This document shows, piece after piece, positions 1 to 7,452 of a DNA stretch of 19,027 bases. Source of the DNA: CAYGUK01 sp964352985 (GTDB lineage: Bacteria > Pseudomonadota > Gammaproteobacteria > JAHCLG01); assembly GCA_964352985.1 (NCBI GenBank), contig CAYGUK010000080.1:1-19027 (forward strand), in the 5' to 3' direction. The notes under the pieces were generated by a model that did not search any database, had not been told where the DNA came from, and was given only the letters and a program-made list of their open reading frames with translations. A program made the translations under genes and the position numbers. Numbering within the stretch: position 1 is the first letter of the stretch; every line of letters begins with the position of its first letter.

Positions 1-538
1 TAACTACAGTAATTACAGATAGAAATAGTCTATATTTTTTTAGTTCTTGCTCTTTATTTGCCACATTTTGTTGGGCATCTGCTAGTTGCATTCTGGCATT
101 ATTTAAGGCTTGTTCGTCAAGATAAACTTTTGTTTGTTGGGCTTGAATTTGTTTATCAATGGTCGGTGGAATTTCACTTAATTTATTTTTAGCGTGATTT
201 AATTTAGCAATTTGATTTTTTAATTTTACTTTAGCGTGTTTTAAGTTTTTATAAGCTTCGATGAGTTCTGTTTTTGCTTGATTTCGTTGGCTCGCTTGGT
301 TTGAAATTTTATTTAAGGTATGTTGCTCTTTGGCTATTTCAGCAGAGGGTTTATTACTTGTTTCTCTTACTTGATAGGTAGAGGGTTGGCCAAGTTCAAC
401 AAGTTTTTGTTTTTGATTACCCGATATTGGTCTATCAGAAAAAGTGACGGTGCCATTTTTATCGACTGAACGATATATATGTTCAGCAAATCCATTGATT
501 GATAATATTGACAAAATAATGATGAGCCACTTTTTCAT
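1..538 (-). CDS. DUF4124-like exported coiled-coil protein (3' end outside window)
   Basis: This reading frame starts at ATG 538 and stays open to the window edge, giving 179 visible codons. Residues 1-18 form a signal peptide (MKKW, a run of I/L, then GFA) with probable cleavage before EHIYR. The next segment, roughly residues 20-37, has the IYRSVDKNGTVTFSDRP pattern typical of DUF4124, a small periplasmic beta domain common in proteobacteria. From about residue 60 onward it is rich in K, Q, A and N with heptad-like spacing, so a long coiled coil is likely. The last visible residues (YRLFLSVITVV) turn hydrophobic and could open a membrane segment. It lies 17 bases downstream of pyrE on the same strand and may be cotranscribed. 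The function is unknown; the export and coiled-coil calls are fairly safe. Confidence 0.75.
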   Translation of the reverse strand, partial: MKKWLIIILSILSINGFAEHIYRSVDKNGTVTFSDRPISGNQKQKLVELGQPSTYQVRETSNKPSAEIAKEQHTLNKISNQASQRNQAKTELIEAYKNLKHAKVKLKNQIAKLNHAKNKLSEIPPTIDKQIQAQQTKVYLDEQALNNARMQLADAQQNVANKEQELKKYRLFLSVITVV

Positions 539-555
539 AATAAATCCCTATTGCG

Positions 556-1200
556 TTAGTTGCAGCCATATTTTACATGATATTCGTGCATTTGTTGCAA
601 CAATTCTTTATTTTTTTCATCTTGTTGTAAATAACAAACTAAATCATGGAAATTAATAATCGTTATCACTTCGATATTGTAATTGTGTTTAATTTCTTCA
701 ATTGCTGATAGGTCATGTTGACCTTTTTCCATGCGATCAAGTGTGACAATAATGCCGGCAAGCGTGGCATTCGCTTCTTTTATAAATTGCATGGATTCTC
801 GTATAGCTGTTCCAGCTGTAATGACATCATCAACGATTAATACTTTTCCGTGTAAAGCCGCCCCAACGATTTGTCCACCCTCACCATGATCTTTGGCTTC
901 TTTACGGTTAAAACAATAAGGATAGTTTAATTGATGGCGAAGAGATAACGATATCGCGGTGCTTGCAACTAATGGGATCCCTTTATACGCAGGGCCAAAT
1001 AAAATATCGAAATTTAAATTCGATTCTTTAATGGCATCCGCATAAAATTGCCCTAATGTTGCTAGTGATTCACCAGTTTGAAATAAACCCGCATTAAAAA
1101 AATAGGGACTAATTCGACCTGACTTTAATTTAAATTCACCAAATTTTAATACTCCTTGTTTTATTGCAAATTTTATAAATTCATTTTTGTTAACTGGCAT
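556..1200 (-). CDS. pyrE: Orotate phosphoribosyltransferase
   Basis: PyrE transfers ribose 5-phosphate from PRPP to orotate, giving OMP, the fifth step of cytosolic pyrimidine synthesis. The 214-residue protein has the usual length. The PRPP-binding motif VLIVDDVITAGTA is at residues 120-132, and the flexible catalytic loop RKEAKDHGEGG is at 99-109. The FKLKSGRISPYFFNAG segment near the N-terminus is typical of bacterial PyrE. The ATG at 1200 is preceded by GGAG at a good distance. A gene for a DUF4124-like exported protein follows 17 bases downstream on the same strand. Proximity to xthA and rph matches a common gammaproteobacterial arrangement. Confidence 0.97.
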   Translation of the reverse strand: MPVNKNEFIKFAIKQGVLKFGEFKLKSGRISPYFFNAGLFQTGESLATLGQFYADAIKESNLNFDILFGPAYKGIPLVASTAISLSLRHQLNYPYCFNRKEAKDHGEGGQIVGAALHGKVLIVDDVITAGTAIRESMQFIKEANATLAGIIVTLDRMEKGQHDLSAIEEIKHNYNIEVITIINFHDLVCYLQQDEKNKELLQQMHEYHVKYGCN

Positions 1201-1321
1201 GTGTTTTATCTCCCAAAAAGTAAGGTAATGATAGTTAAGTTAGCGATAAAAGTTAAGCGTGATATTCTTTTTTTTAAAAAGACTTTTAAATAGAATGAGT
1301 ATCGATTTCATATTCATCACG

Positions 1322-1786
1322 TCATAAAGGTTTGTTGCCCATAAAGTAAAATACAAATAATAATGCAATAAATGCTAGAATGCCTAAAAGCCACCATATA
1401 TTGAAATAACGAAAATAGATTTTAGGTAATTCAGTTTGATCTTGGTATGCTTTAAGCGCGATATCGCGACAACGAATTTGTAACCAAACAACGGGTAACC
1501 AACAAAGGCCGGCAATGCAATAACCAATGATGGAACCGACTATCCAAAATGCTGTAAATGAATAATGTTTCAAATAAATCATTGCAAAACCAGTGAGTAC
1601 TTGCACGATGCCAGAGCTGCCTGTAAATAACCAATCGGCCAGGACAACTTGTTTTGTTGCAAGCGCGATTAATTTTATATTTTTCTGACAATTAACATAA
1701 AACATATAAAAAGCAGTGCCAAGCCCTGTACCAAATAAAATCGCGCTAGAAATAACATGAATGATTTTCAACCACAGGTATAACAT
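1322..1786 (-). CDS. DUF2269-like integral membrane protein (first of a pair)
   Basis: The 154-residue protein has four hydrophobic segments, roughly residues 5-28, 48-70, 78-103 and 128-150. The start LWLKIIHVISSAILFGTGLGTAFYM, with an early membrane histidine, fits the DUF2269 family of small four-helix inner-membrane proteins, whose role is not established. Its start codon lies three bases after the stop of the upstream paralogue (1790-2230), so the two are almost certainly one operon. The two share the same topology and the pattern K-I/M-I-H-x-I-x(4)-F-G near the N-terminus, which points to an ancient tandem duplication or a heteromeric pair. Function is unknown. Confidence 0.8.
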   Translation of the reverse strand: MLYLWLKIIHVISSAILFGTGLGTAFYMFYVNCQKNIKLIALATKQVVLADWLFTGSSGIVQVLTGFAMIYLKHYSFTAFWIVGSIIGYCIAGLCWLPVVWLQIRCRDIALKAYQDQTELPKIYFRYFNIWWLLGILAFIALLFVFYFMGNKPL

Positions 1787-1789
1787 GCG

Positions 1790-2230
1790 CTATTTCCTTA
1801 ACCAAAAATTAAAATAAGTTGCATGCATTACAGCATCGTGAATGATGAGAATAAATAACAGGATAATCAAAATATTTAGACTGACATAAATCCAACTGAT
1901 AGTTTGACTACGCATCATTTTAATTTTTAGTAGAATTAATAAAAACCAAAAAATCGTGACGAAACTAAAAGCAATATAAGCAACTAACACCCATGGCGTG
2001 GCAAGCGACAAATTCGCATTATGCATTAACACAGTGCCCGTATAATACTGAATGATGATAAAAATAATTATAAGGATATCACCAAAAAAACTAGTTTTTA
2101 TAGCATATTGCAAAAGCATAGAATCATGTTTTCTATAGGCGTTAATAATATAAAAAAAACCAGCTGTGATGATCCCAAAAAAAGTAACACCACCAATTAA
2201 ATGAATCATTTTTAAAAGTTTAATTAACAT
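1790..2230 (-). CDS. DUF2269-like integral membrane protein (second of a pair)
   Basis: The 146-residue, four-segment membrane protein begins LIKLLKMIHLIGGVTFFGIITAGFF, which parallels the neighbour at 1322-1786 and fits DUF2269. Hydrophobic stretches lie at about residues 8-28, 47-66, 80-103 and 112-131. It is the promoter-proximal gene of the two-gene unit and is divergent from xthA across 73 bases. Sequence identity between the two paralogues is low by eye, so they probably have distinct subunit roles if they form a complex. No cytochrome-binding motif is evident beyond the shared N-terminal histidine. Function is unknown. Confidence 0.75.
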   Translation of the reverse strand: MLIKLLKMIHLIGGVTFFGIITAGFFYIINAYRKHDSMLLQYAIKTSFFGDILIIIFIIIQYYTGTVLMHNANLSLATPWVLVAYIAFSFVTIFWFLLILLKIKMMRSQTISWIYVSLNILIILLFILIIHDAVMHATYFNFWLRK

Positions 2231-2243
2231 CTTTTTGCAGTAC

Positions 2244-2272
2244 TTCGCATTTTAAAGCAAGTGAGGTATATT
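2244..2272 (+). promoter_or_regulatory. Candidate sigma70-type promoter for xthA
   Basis: A -35-like TTCGCA (2244-2249) and a -10-like TATATT (2267-2272) are separated by exactly 17 bases, about 30 bases before the xthA start. This is a match by eye in an AT-rich region and has not been tested. Confidence 0.4.
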
Positions 2273-2303
2273 AACATGTTTTATAAAATGAGAAAGGTGA
2301 AGC

Positions 2304-3068
2304 ATGCGCGTCATATCGGTGAATGTAAATGGAATTAGAGCCGCTGCTCGAAAAGGTTTTTTTGAATGGTTAGCAAAACAAAAAGCCGATATGGTTTGTA
2401 TTCAAGAGTTAAAAGCGCAGGTTGAACAATTAACTGACGATTTGTTTTATCCAAAAGGTTTTCATTGTCATTATTTTCCTGCAGAAAAAAAAGGCTATAG
2501 TGGTGTTGCAATATATTCTAAGCAAAAGCCTGATAATATCAGCATGGGTTTAGGATTTGATATTGCAGATAGTGAAGGTCGCTATATTCAAGCTGATTTT
2601 GGTTCATTAAGTGTGGCTTCTCTTTACTTACCTTCTGGTTCTTCCGGTGATGAGCGACAACAGATTAAATTTAAATTTATGGATCAATTTTTAGATAAGC
2701 TTAAAGCGTTTAAGCGTAAACGTCGAGAATATATTATTTGTGGTGATTGGAATACTGTTCATAAAGAAATTGATATAAAAAATTTTAAAGGGAATCAAAA
2801 AAATTCTGGGTGTTTACCTGAAGAACGAGCTTGGATGGATGACTTGTTTAATAAAGTGGGTTATGTCGATGCTTTCCGCGAAGTGAATAAACAAGATGAA
2901 CAATATACTTGGTGGTCAAATCGTGGACAAGCGTGGGAAAAAAATGTTGGTTGGCGTATTGATTATCAAATTGTGACTCCGGGATTAAAGCAAAAAATTA
3001 AGCATGATAATATTTATAAAGAACATCGTTTTTCTGATCATGCGCCGTTAATTATTGATTACGACTAA
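2304..3068 (+). CDS. xthA: Exodeoxyribonuclease III (AP endonuclease)
   Basis: This is a 254-residue member of the exonuclease-endonuclease-phosphatase family. It cleaves DNA at abasic sites and removes 3'-blocking groups in base excision repair. Visible active-site elements are N7 in VNVNGIRAA, E35 in CIQELK, the GDWNTVHKEID segment holding the catalytic Asp/Asn pair, and the C-terminal FSDHAPL with the conserved Asp-His. WWSNRG and VGWRIDYQIV are also typical of the ExoA/Xth branch. Length is normal. AAGG precedes the ATG at a usual distance. The gene is divergent from the DUF2269 pair and is followed at once by a strong terminator, so it is probably monocistronic. Confidence 0.95.
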   Translation: MRVISVNVNGIRAAARKGFFEWLAKQKADMVCIQELKAQVEQLTDDLFYPKGFHCHYFPAEKKGYSGVAIYSKQKPDNISMGLGFDIADSEGRYIQADFGSLSVASLYLPSGSSGDERQQIKFKFMDQFLDKLKAFKRKRREYIICGDWNTVHKEIDIKNFKGNQKNSGCLPEERAWMDDLFNKVGYVDAFREVNKQDEQYTWWSNRGQAWEKNVGWRIDYQIVTPGLKQKIKHDNIYKEHRFSDHAPLIIDYD

Positions 3069-3101
3069 CATTCCCCAAAGCATGTCTTGGGGAATGTTTT
3101 T
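3068..3101 (+). terminator. Rho-independent terminator of xthA
   Basis: An 11-base perfect stem (3068-3078 with 3087-3097, core ATTCCCCAA/TTGGGGAAT) encloses an 8-base loop and runs into TTTTT at 3097-3101. It begins at the last base of the xthA stop codon. No comparable T-run follows on the other strand, so it serves xthA only. Confidence 0.9.
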
Positions 3102-3140
3102 GTTACTAAGAGTAAATTATTGCGAATTAATTTTTAGAAA

Positions 3141-3938
3141 TTAAACAAGAGTGCCATCTAGATTAAATTTAGGATGATAATTAATTCCAATCCAAGAATG
3201 TAACATGGCTGCCCACATACTAATTCCTTCTAATCCTTTTGCGATTAAAATGTTTCGACGATGCGAGCCTGGTTCTGTTTCTTCGATATGTTCTAAACCT
3301 AGGATACTATGGAATTCATCAGCTTCCACATGGATATCGAAATAGATATTACCCGCCTTTAAAGCATGCATTTTAGGTGCAACACGCTTAAAGAAGTCAT
3401 TTGAGCAGCGCTCAATACCACAATTTATTGCAATTAGCCATTTTGAGCGATCTTGCTCTATGGCTAATTGATAAGCTAAATTAATACAAGCATTTGTTTC
3501 AGGTGTAACAATGACATTATTGATTTCTTCACGATCAGCTAACACGTGGTGTTTTAACATCCAACGCATTAATAATTCGTGATGGTCTGCTTCACCCACT
3601 GCGTGCTTGGCGTAAAAAGGCATCATCATATTTTCTTTCATAGAAGAATTGCCGAGCATTAAGCCTAATACCTTGGGGAAAGTTGCAGAGTGAAAATAGA
3701 GTTGAGTTGCTGCACATTTAAACTCTGTAGGGGAATCTAATTTTTCAACCCAGCGATAAAAAGGCATTTTGCAAACTAGTTCGCTGGCTCGATAAATCGG
3801 ATCGGCAATCCATGAAAAATGTTGACGTATTTTGGATATGTGATCCAATTCAACTTTTTCATAAATAGAGACATTATTATCCGAATGGTCGGTGCTTAAA
3901 TTAGATAGAAGGGGATTCTCAATTTTGTCTTTCATCAT
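3141..3938 (-). CDS. Haem-oxygenase-like di-iron oxidase family protein
   Basis: An all-helical protein of about 265 residues in the TenA/PqqC/CADD fold class (iron-containing redox enzyme). Numbered from the upstream TTG at 3956, it has E122-x2-H125, E182, and H209-x3-D213-x2-H216. As I recall, this is the ligand spacing of UndA-type haem-oxygenase-like di-iron oxidases (E-x2-H, a middle Glu, H-x3-D-x2-H). Other members of the class make alkenes, N-oxygenate amines or make p-aminobenzoate (chlamydial CADD), so the substrate cannot be inferred. I chose ATG 3938 because GGAG lies 9 bases upstream; ATG 3944 and TTG 3956 are also possible. A short ORF and a TetR gene precede it on the same strand. 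Confidence 0.75.
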   Translation of the reverse strand: MMKDKIENPLLSNLSTDHSDNNVSIYEKVELDHISKIRQHFSWIADPIYRASELVCKMPFYRWVEKLDSPTEFKCAATQLYFHSATFPKVLGLMLGNSSMKENMMMPFYAKHAVGEADHHELLMRWMLKHHVLADREEINNVIVTPETNACINLAYQLAIEQDRSKWLIAINCGIERCSNDFFKRVAPKMHALKAGNIYFDIHVEADEFHSILGLEHIEETEPGSHRRNILIAKGLEGISMWAAMLHSWIGINYHPKFNLDGTLV

Positions 3939-3959
3939 TTCCATATGCTCCAACAAGTG

Positions 3960-4079
3960 CTAAATATATTCCTGGGTAACAAAACGATAGCCGAAAAGTG
4001 TGCCAGTCGTACGGTAGGTTAATGTGTGTACGGTTTTTTTGCAAGTGTTTTCTATTCGAAAAACATTTAACATTTTCAT
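3960..4079 (-). CDS. Short ORF (39 aa) between the TetR and di-iron protein genes
   Basis: An uninterrupted reading frame of 39 codons starts at ATG 4079. A good ribosome binding site, AAAGGAA, lies 8 bases upstream. It ends with TAG at 3960-3962, just before the start region of the di-iron protein. The predicted peptide starts MKMLNVFRIENTCKK and ends GYRFVTQEYI. It is basic and rich in Thr, with one Cys, no signal peptide and no membrane segment. I recognise no family. It could be a real small protein, a leader peptide that couples translation to the downstream gene, or chance. The strong binding site and tight spacing favour translation. Confidence 0.4.
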   Translation of the reverse strand: MKMLNVFRIENTCKKTVHTLTYRTTGTLFGYRFVTQEYI

Positions 4080-4123
4080 GTCGGCGATTCCTTTCGCATG
4101 TAACTAATTAAATATATTGAAAA

Positions 4124-4732
4124 TTATAATATATCTGTTGTAACTGATGAATCAGTAATATTTTTCTTCGATTTAGTTTCAAGTAATGCAACTACCTGAT
4201 CTTTAAATCGCGTAAGTGGCGTATAGTTTCCAAAAATTCGACACATCATGATCGCGCCTTGGCACCAAGAAACAGTATCTTCAGCAATTGATTTTGCTTC
4301 TTCAGAACCATAACGGTGGCTTAGTAAATGTGTTACAGCATCGATCCAATTATTAAAATAAGATTTAATTATAGTTTCGAATTCTGGAATTTGTCCCACA
4401 GATTCAAGGGAAAGATTTCCCATTAAGCAACCGCCTTCACGATTAGTAAAATAATCTACTATTTTGTGAGCGAATGCTGTTAAACGTTCTTTTTCAGAAT
4501 GCGCTTCATCATAAGCAATGTTAAAAACGTTATTATCAAATTCTTTACTTAATAACGTTAAGACGGCAATGCCTAATTCTTTTTTACTGCTGATATGATG
4601 GTATATGCTAGCTTTACGTAAATTACAGGCTGCCGCAATATCTGCGATAGATGTATTGTTATAGCCTCTAACTCGGAATAAATATCCGCTAGCCTCGATC
4701 AGTCTTTCTCTACTCGATTTTTTGCTTTCCAT
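4124..4732 (-). CDS. TetR/AcrR family transcriptional regulator
   Basis: About 202 residues from ATG 4732. The N-terminal helix-turn-helix is clear: RERLIEASGYLFRVRGYNNTS, then IADIAAACNLRKASIYHH, then ISSKKELGIAVL. The ligand-binding half carries GGCLMGNLSLE, a segment typical of the TetR subgroup with LRKGSLYHHF-type recognition helices. I prefer ATG 4732 over the in-frame ATG 4777 because AAGGGA lies 8-13 bases ahead of it and family homology begins there. It is probably a repressor of itself and of the co-directional short ORF and di-iron protein genes 44 bases downstream. The stop codon region contains TATAAT in the reading direction, so the downstream genes may also have their own promoter. 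The effector molecule is unknown. Confidence 0.93.
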   Translation of the reverse strand: MESKKSSRERLIEASGYLFRVRGYNNTSIADIAAACNLRKASIYHHISSKKELGIAVLTLLSKEFDNNVFNIAYDEAHSEKERLTAFAHKIVDYFTNREGGCLMGNLSLESVGQIPEFETIIKSYFNNWIDAVTHLLSHRYGSEEAKSIAEDTVSWCQGAIMMCRIFGNYTPLTRFKDQVVALLETKSKKNITDSSVTTDIL

Positions 4733-4777
4733 CGTGAGATTTCCCTTACCACTATTTTGAATATTTGAAATGCCCAT

Positions 4778-5198
4778 AGAATTGTTATATTAAATTATTT
4801 AAGCAACTTTTATTTTTATGTTTAAGTTAAACAACAGCACCAGTATATATGATGTCTGATAAATGGCAATTATCAGTACAAAAATTTTTAAAAAAATTTT
4901 AAAAACTGTTTGTATCTATATGATTTAAATTGAAAAAATTGGAGAAATTTTTTTTAAAAAACTGTTAATTTCGCTGTTTTTTTACGATAAATGACGTTTT
5001 TGACAGGATATGTACCGACCACTAGGTTTGATTGCTTGCTTTATGAAGTTTGTAATGTTTGCTTAATTTGTCACAGAACAAAAAAGCATTTTTTAGCGCT
5101 TTATCTATTCATTTAAAAAGTTCGAACTAGTAATTGAACGATAACTTGGAATGAGTGAAATTGTAGATTTGAATCAGTTTTAGAAAAAAATAGGGCCA
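4778..5198. other. AT-rich intergenic region, no convincing gene
   Basis: About 420 bases with long A and T runs separate the TetR gene from the rph terminator. The longest frame I found with a usual start is a 41-codon one at 4991-5116 on the plus strand, without a ribosome binding site. The one notable site is a TTGACA at 5000-5005 on the plus strand, followed 17 bases later by TAGGTT. An ACCGACC-x4-GGT sequence, similar to sites reported for some TetR regulators, sits in and beside the spacer (5014-5027). Nothing downstream on that strand looks like a gene before the window of rph. Confidence 0.4.
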
Positions 5199-5200
5199 TT

Positions 5201-5233
5201 AAAAAAGCCAGCTAAAGAGTAACTTTAACTGGC
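5201..5233 (-). terminator. Rho-independent terminator of rph
   Basis: Read on the minus strand, an 11-base stem with one mismatch (GCCAGTTAAAG with CTTTAGCTGGC, positions 5233-5223 and 5217-5207) encloses a 5-base loop and is followed by TTTTTT (5206-5201). It lies about 90 bases past the rph stop. Confidence 0.85.
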
Positions 5234-5323
5234 AGATAATTGAGGATTTGGCTCGTCGAAGCATTTCCTCGAGGGCTATACTATCAATATTACAATCTTT
5301 TGTATAGGATTCTCGGGGTTATT

Positions 5324-6040
5324 TTAAGCTGATAGTGCTGCTTTTTGCATTGCGATTAAATCTGTTGTTCCAAGTTTCGCCAAACTGAGTAAGTCAAAGA
5401 GTTGTTCTTGGTTAAAAGGTGTCGATTCAGCTGTGCCTTGGATTTCGATGAATTTTTCATCTTCAGTCATAACAACATTCATATCCGTTTCAGCATTTGA
5501 ATCTTCCTTATAATCAAGATCCAATACAGCCTGATTATTAAAAATACCCACTGAAACAGATGCAACTAAACCTAGCCAGGGATTTTGTTTTGTTTTGCCT
5601 TGTTTTATTAAATAATCAACGGCGTCTTTCAATGCTACGGCAGCACCTGTAATTGAAGCGGTGCGAGTGCCGCCATCTGCTTGGATAACATCACAATCGA
5701 TATTTATGGTATGTTCACCTAATAATTTTAAATTGACACAAGCTCTTAATGAACGACCAATGAGGCGTTGAATTTCAAGGGTGCGTCCTCCTTGTTTGCC
5801 ACGAGCTGCTTCGCGATCATGACGATCATGTGTTGCGCGCGGTAACATACTATATTCTGCCGTTATCCAACCTTGGCCTGTACCTTTAAGAAAACGAGGA
5901 ATATTATCAGTGACACTCGCTGTGCAAATTACTTTGGTATCACCAAAACAAACTAAGACAGAACCTTCAGCATATTTTGTGTAGTTTCTAATAATATTGA
6001 TTTCACGTAATTCATCATGCGCTCTATTACTTGGCCTCAT
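5324..6040 (-). CDS. rph: Ribonuclease PH
   Basis: This phosphorolytic 3'-5' exoribonuclease trims the 3' ends of tRNA precursors and acts as a hexameric ring. The 238-residue length is standard. Family signatures are the N-terminal MRPSNRAHDELR, the RNA-binding GGRTLEIQRLIGRSLRA segment, and the phosphate-site/catalytic DCDVIQADGGTRTASITGA. It ends normally, unlike the frameshifted rph of E. coli K-12. AGGA precedes ATG 6040. Upstream on the same strand is a good -10 (TATACT at 6082-6077) beside a small inverted repeat, CACTG-x4-CAGTG (6083-6096), which may be the promoter region. A terminator follows about 90 bases downstream. Confidence 0.97.
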   Translation of the reverse strand: MRPSNRAHDELREINIIRNYTKYAEGSVLVCFGDTKVICTASVTDNIPRFLKGTGQGWITAEYSMLPRATHDRHDREAARGKQGGRTLEIQRLIGRSLRACVNLKLLGEHTINIDCDVIQADGGTRTASITGAAVALKDAVDYLIKQGKTKQNPWLGLVASVSVGIFNNQAVLDLDYKEDSNAETDMNVVMTEDEKFIEIQGTAESTPFNQEQLFDLLSLAKLGTTDLIAMQKAALSA

Positions 6041-6157
6041 TATTTATCCTATACAATACGATTTGAGAGGGGGCAGAGTATACACTGATTACAGTGCAAT
6101 ATGCGAGATTTCCTGCGTGAGTGGGTGATCCAAATTTTGAAAAATCATTTAATACAA

Positions 6158-6457
6158 TTATTTCAGATGATTTTGAATTTTGAATTGGTTGTTATTAGGG
6201 TTAAATTGCACTTTGCAATCATAATTCATGAGAGGAACTGTATCATCACCACAATGATGTCCAACATGTATCGTACAGGCTGTAACACATTCGATATATT
6301 CCATATTTTGTTCCACTGATGGATATTGATTATCACAAAATAATTCGCAAGATTGCGGGCCATTAACTTGTCTTGAAACATCATAATCAATAACCTCGGC
6401 CCAACTTATTGGACTAGATACAATCAAAATAAATGTTAAAAAATCTAATAATTTCAT
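6158..6457 (-). CDS. Small secreted protein with twin Cx3C motif
   Basis: A 99-residue protein with a clear signal peptide: residues 1-20, MKLLD, a hydrophobic core, then SWA with cleavage predicted before EVIDY. The mature part is about 79 residues and has six cysteines: C37, C41, C57, C61, C69 and C81. The first four make C-x3-C, 15 residues, C-x3-C, the layout of disulphide-locked helical hairpins. It therefore probably folds oxidatively in the periplasm or outside the cell. I recognise no family. It is divergent from yicC across 119 bases and upstream of rph on the same strand, separated by 117 bases that hold an rph promoter candidate. Function is unknown. Confidence 0.7.
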   Translation of the reverse strand: MKLLDFLTFILIVSSPISWAEVIDYDVSRQVNGPQSCELFCDNQYPSVEQNMEYIECVTACTIHVGHHCGDDTVPLMNYDCKVQFNPNNNQFKIQNHLK

Positions 6458-6576
6458 CAGTTTTACCTGGTATCTTCATAGTAATTATAGATCAAAAGTG
6501 CATAGTTTTTCACAAATGTGATAAACTGCGTCAATTTAGCATCAACTTTGTGATGTTTTGCAGTAAGAGGGTTATT

Positions 6577-7443
6577 ATGATTAAAAGCATGACTGCTTTT
6601 GCCGCGATTACTAACGCGGGAGATTGGGGAAATGTCATTTGGGAAATGCGGGCAGTTAATCACCGCTATTTAGAATGTTCTTATCGTTTACCAGAACAAT
6701 TTCGCTATATTGAAGTGAGTTTACGAGAAAAATTAAGGAAAGTGATTTCACGCGGCAAAATAGATATTACGCTAAAATTTAAACCAAGTGAAAACTACTG
6801 TCCTAAATTATCACTAAACCAGCCATTAGCTGATAAGCTAGCAGATTTAACAAATCAAATTAGCCAAAAGTTAACGCAAGAGGTAATGGTAGCACCGAGT
6901 AATTTATTAAATTGGCCCGATGTAATTTTAGTCGAGGAAGCTGATTTTACCGATTTAAATCTACAAATACTCGATTCATTTACAAAATTATTGCAGTATT
7001 TTATTGATGCTAGAGTAAGAGAAGGCCAACAATTAGCAGAACTTATTAACGAACGATTAATTAATCTCAGACCCTTAATTACTGAGATTGAAAAGTTATC
7101 GCCTAACATCATGAAAAACCAGCAGCAAAAATTATTACAAAAAGTAAAAAATTTAACTGCAGATTATGATGAAAATCGCTTACAACAAGAAATTGCTATT
7201 ATGGCGCAGAAAGCTGATATCAGTGAAGAATTGGATCGCTTAAATACGCATATAAACGAAGTCTCTCACGCACTTAAACAGAAAGACGCTGTTGGGAGAC
7301 GTTTGGATTTTTTAATGCAAGAATTAAATCGGGAGGCGAATACCTTGGCAGCAAAAGCGAATGATATTAATATAAGCCGCTTAACTGTTGAAATAAAAGT
7401 TCTCATCGATCAAATGCGTGAACAAGTACAAAACATTGAATAA
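6577..7443 (+). CDS. yicC: YicC-family endoribonuclease
   Basis: The 288-residue protein matches E. coli YicC end to end. It starts MIKSMTAFA, has WEMRAVNHRYLECSYRLPEQFR and ends AVGRRLDFLMQELNREANTLAAKAND followed by LIDQMREQVQNIE. YicC/YloC proteins are reported metal-dependent endoribonucleases with a role in small-RNA turnover. I chose ATG 6577 because AAGAGGG precedes it and homology begins there; the frame stays open upstream to 6433 but that part has no family resemblance. It heads the yicC-gmk-rpoZ-spoT-ridA run, with gmk starting 9 bases after its stop. Confidence 0.95.
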   Translation: MIKSMTAFAAITNAGDWGNVIWEMRAVNHRYLECSYRLPEQFRYIEVSLREKLRKVISRGKIDITLKFKPSENYCPKLSLNQPLADKLADLTNQISQKLTQEVMVAPSNLLNWPDVILVEEADFTDLNLQILDSFTKLLQYFIDARVREGQQLAELINERLINLRPLITEIEKLSPNIMKNQQQKLLQKVKNLTADYDENRLQQEIAIMAQKADISEELDRLNTHINEVSHALKQKDAVGRRLDFLMQELNREANTLAAKANDINISRLTVEIKVLIDQMREQVQNIE

Positions 7444-7452
7444 GGAAAAATA

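Noticed and set aside
4991..5116. 41-codon ORF on the plus strand (Cys-rich middle part)
   Set aside because: No ribosome binding site, no recognisable similarity, and it lies in AT-rich non-coding DNA; probably chance.
6510..6532. CRP-like site upstream of yicC (TCACA-x2-TGTGA)
   Set aside because: The half-sites are in the reverse order and spacing of the CRP consensus, so it is only a short chance palindrome.
6433..6576. N-terminal extension of YicC
   Set aside because: The frame is open, but family homology and a good ribosome binding site both place the start at 6577; the extension overlaps the divergent promoter region.
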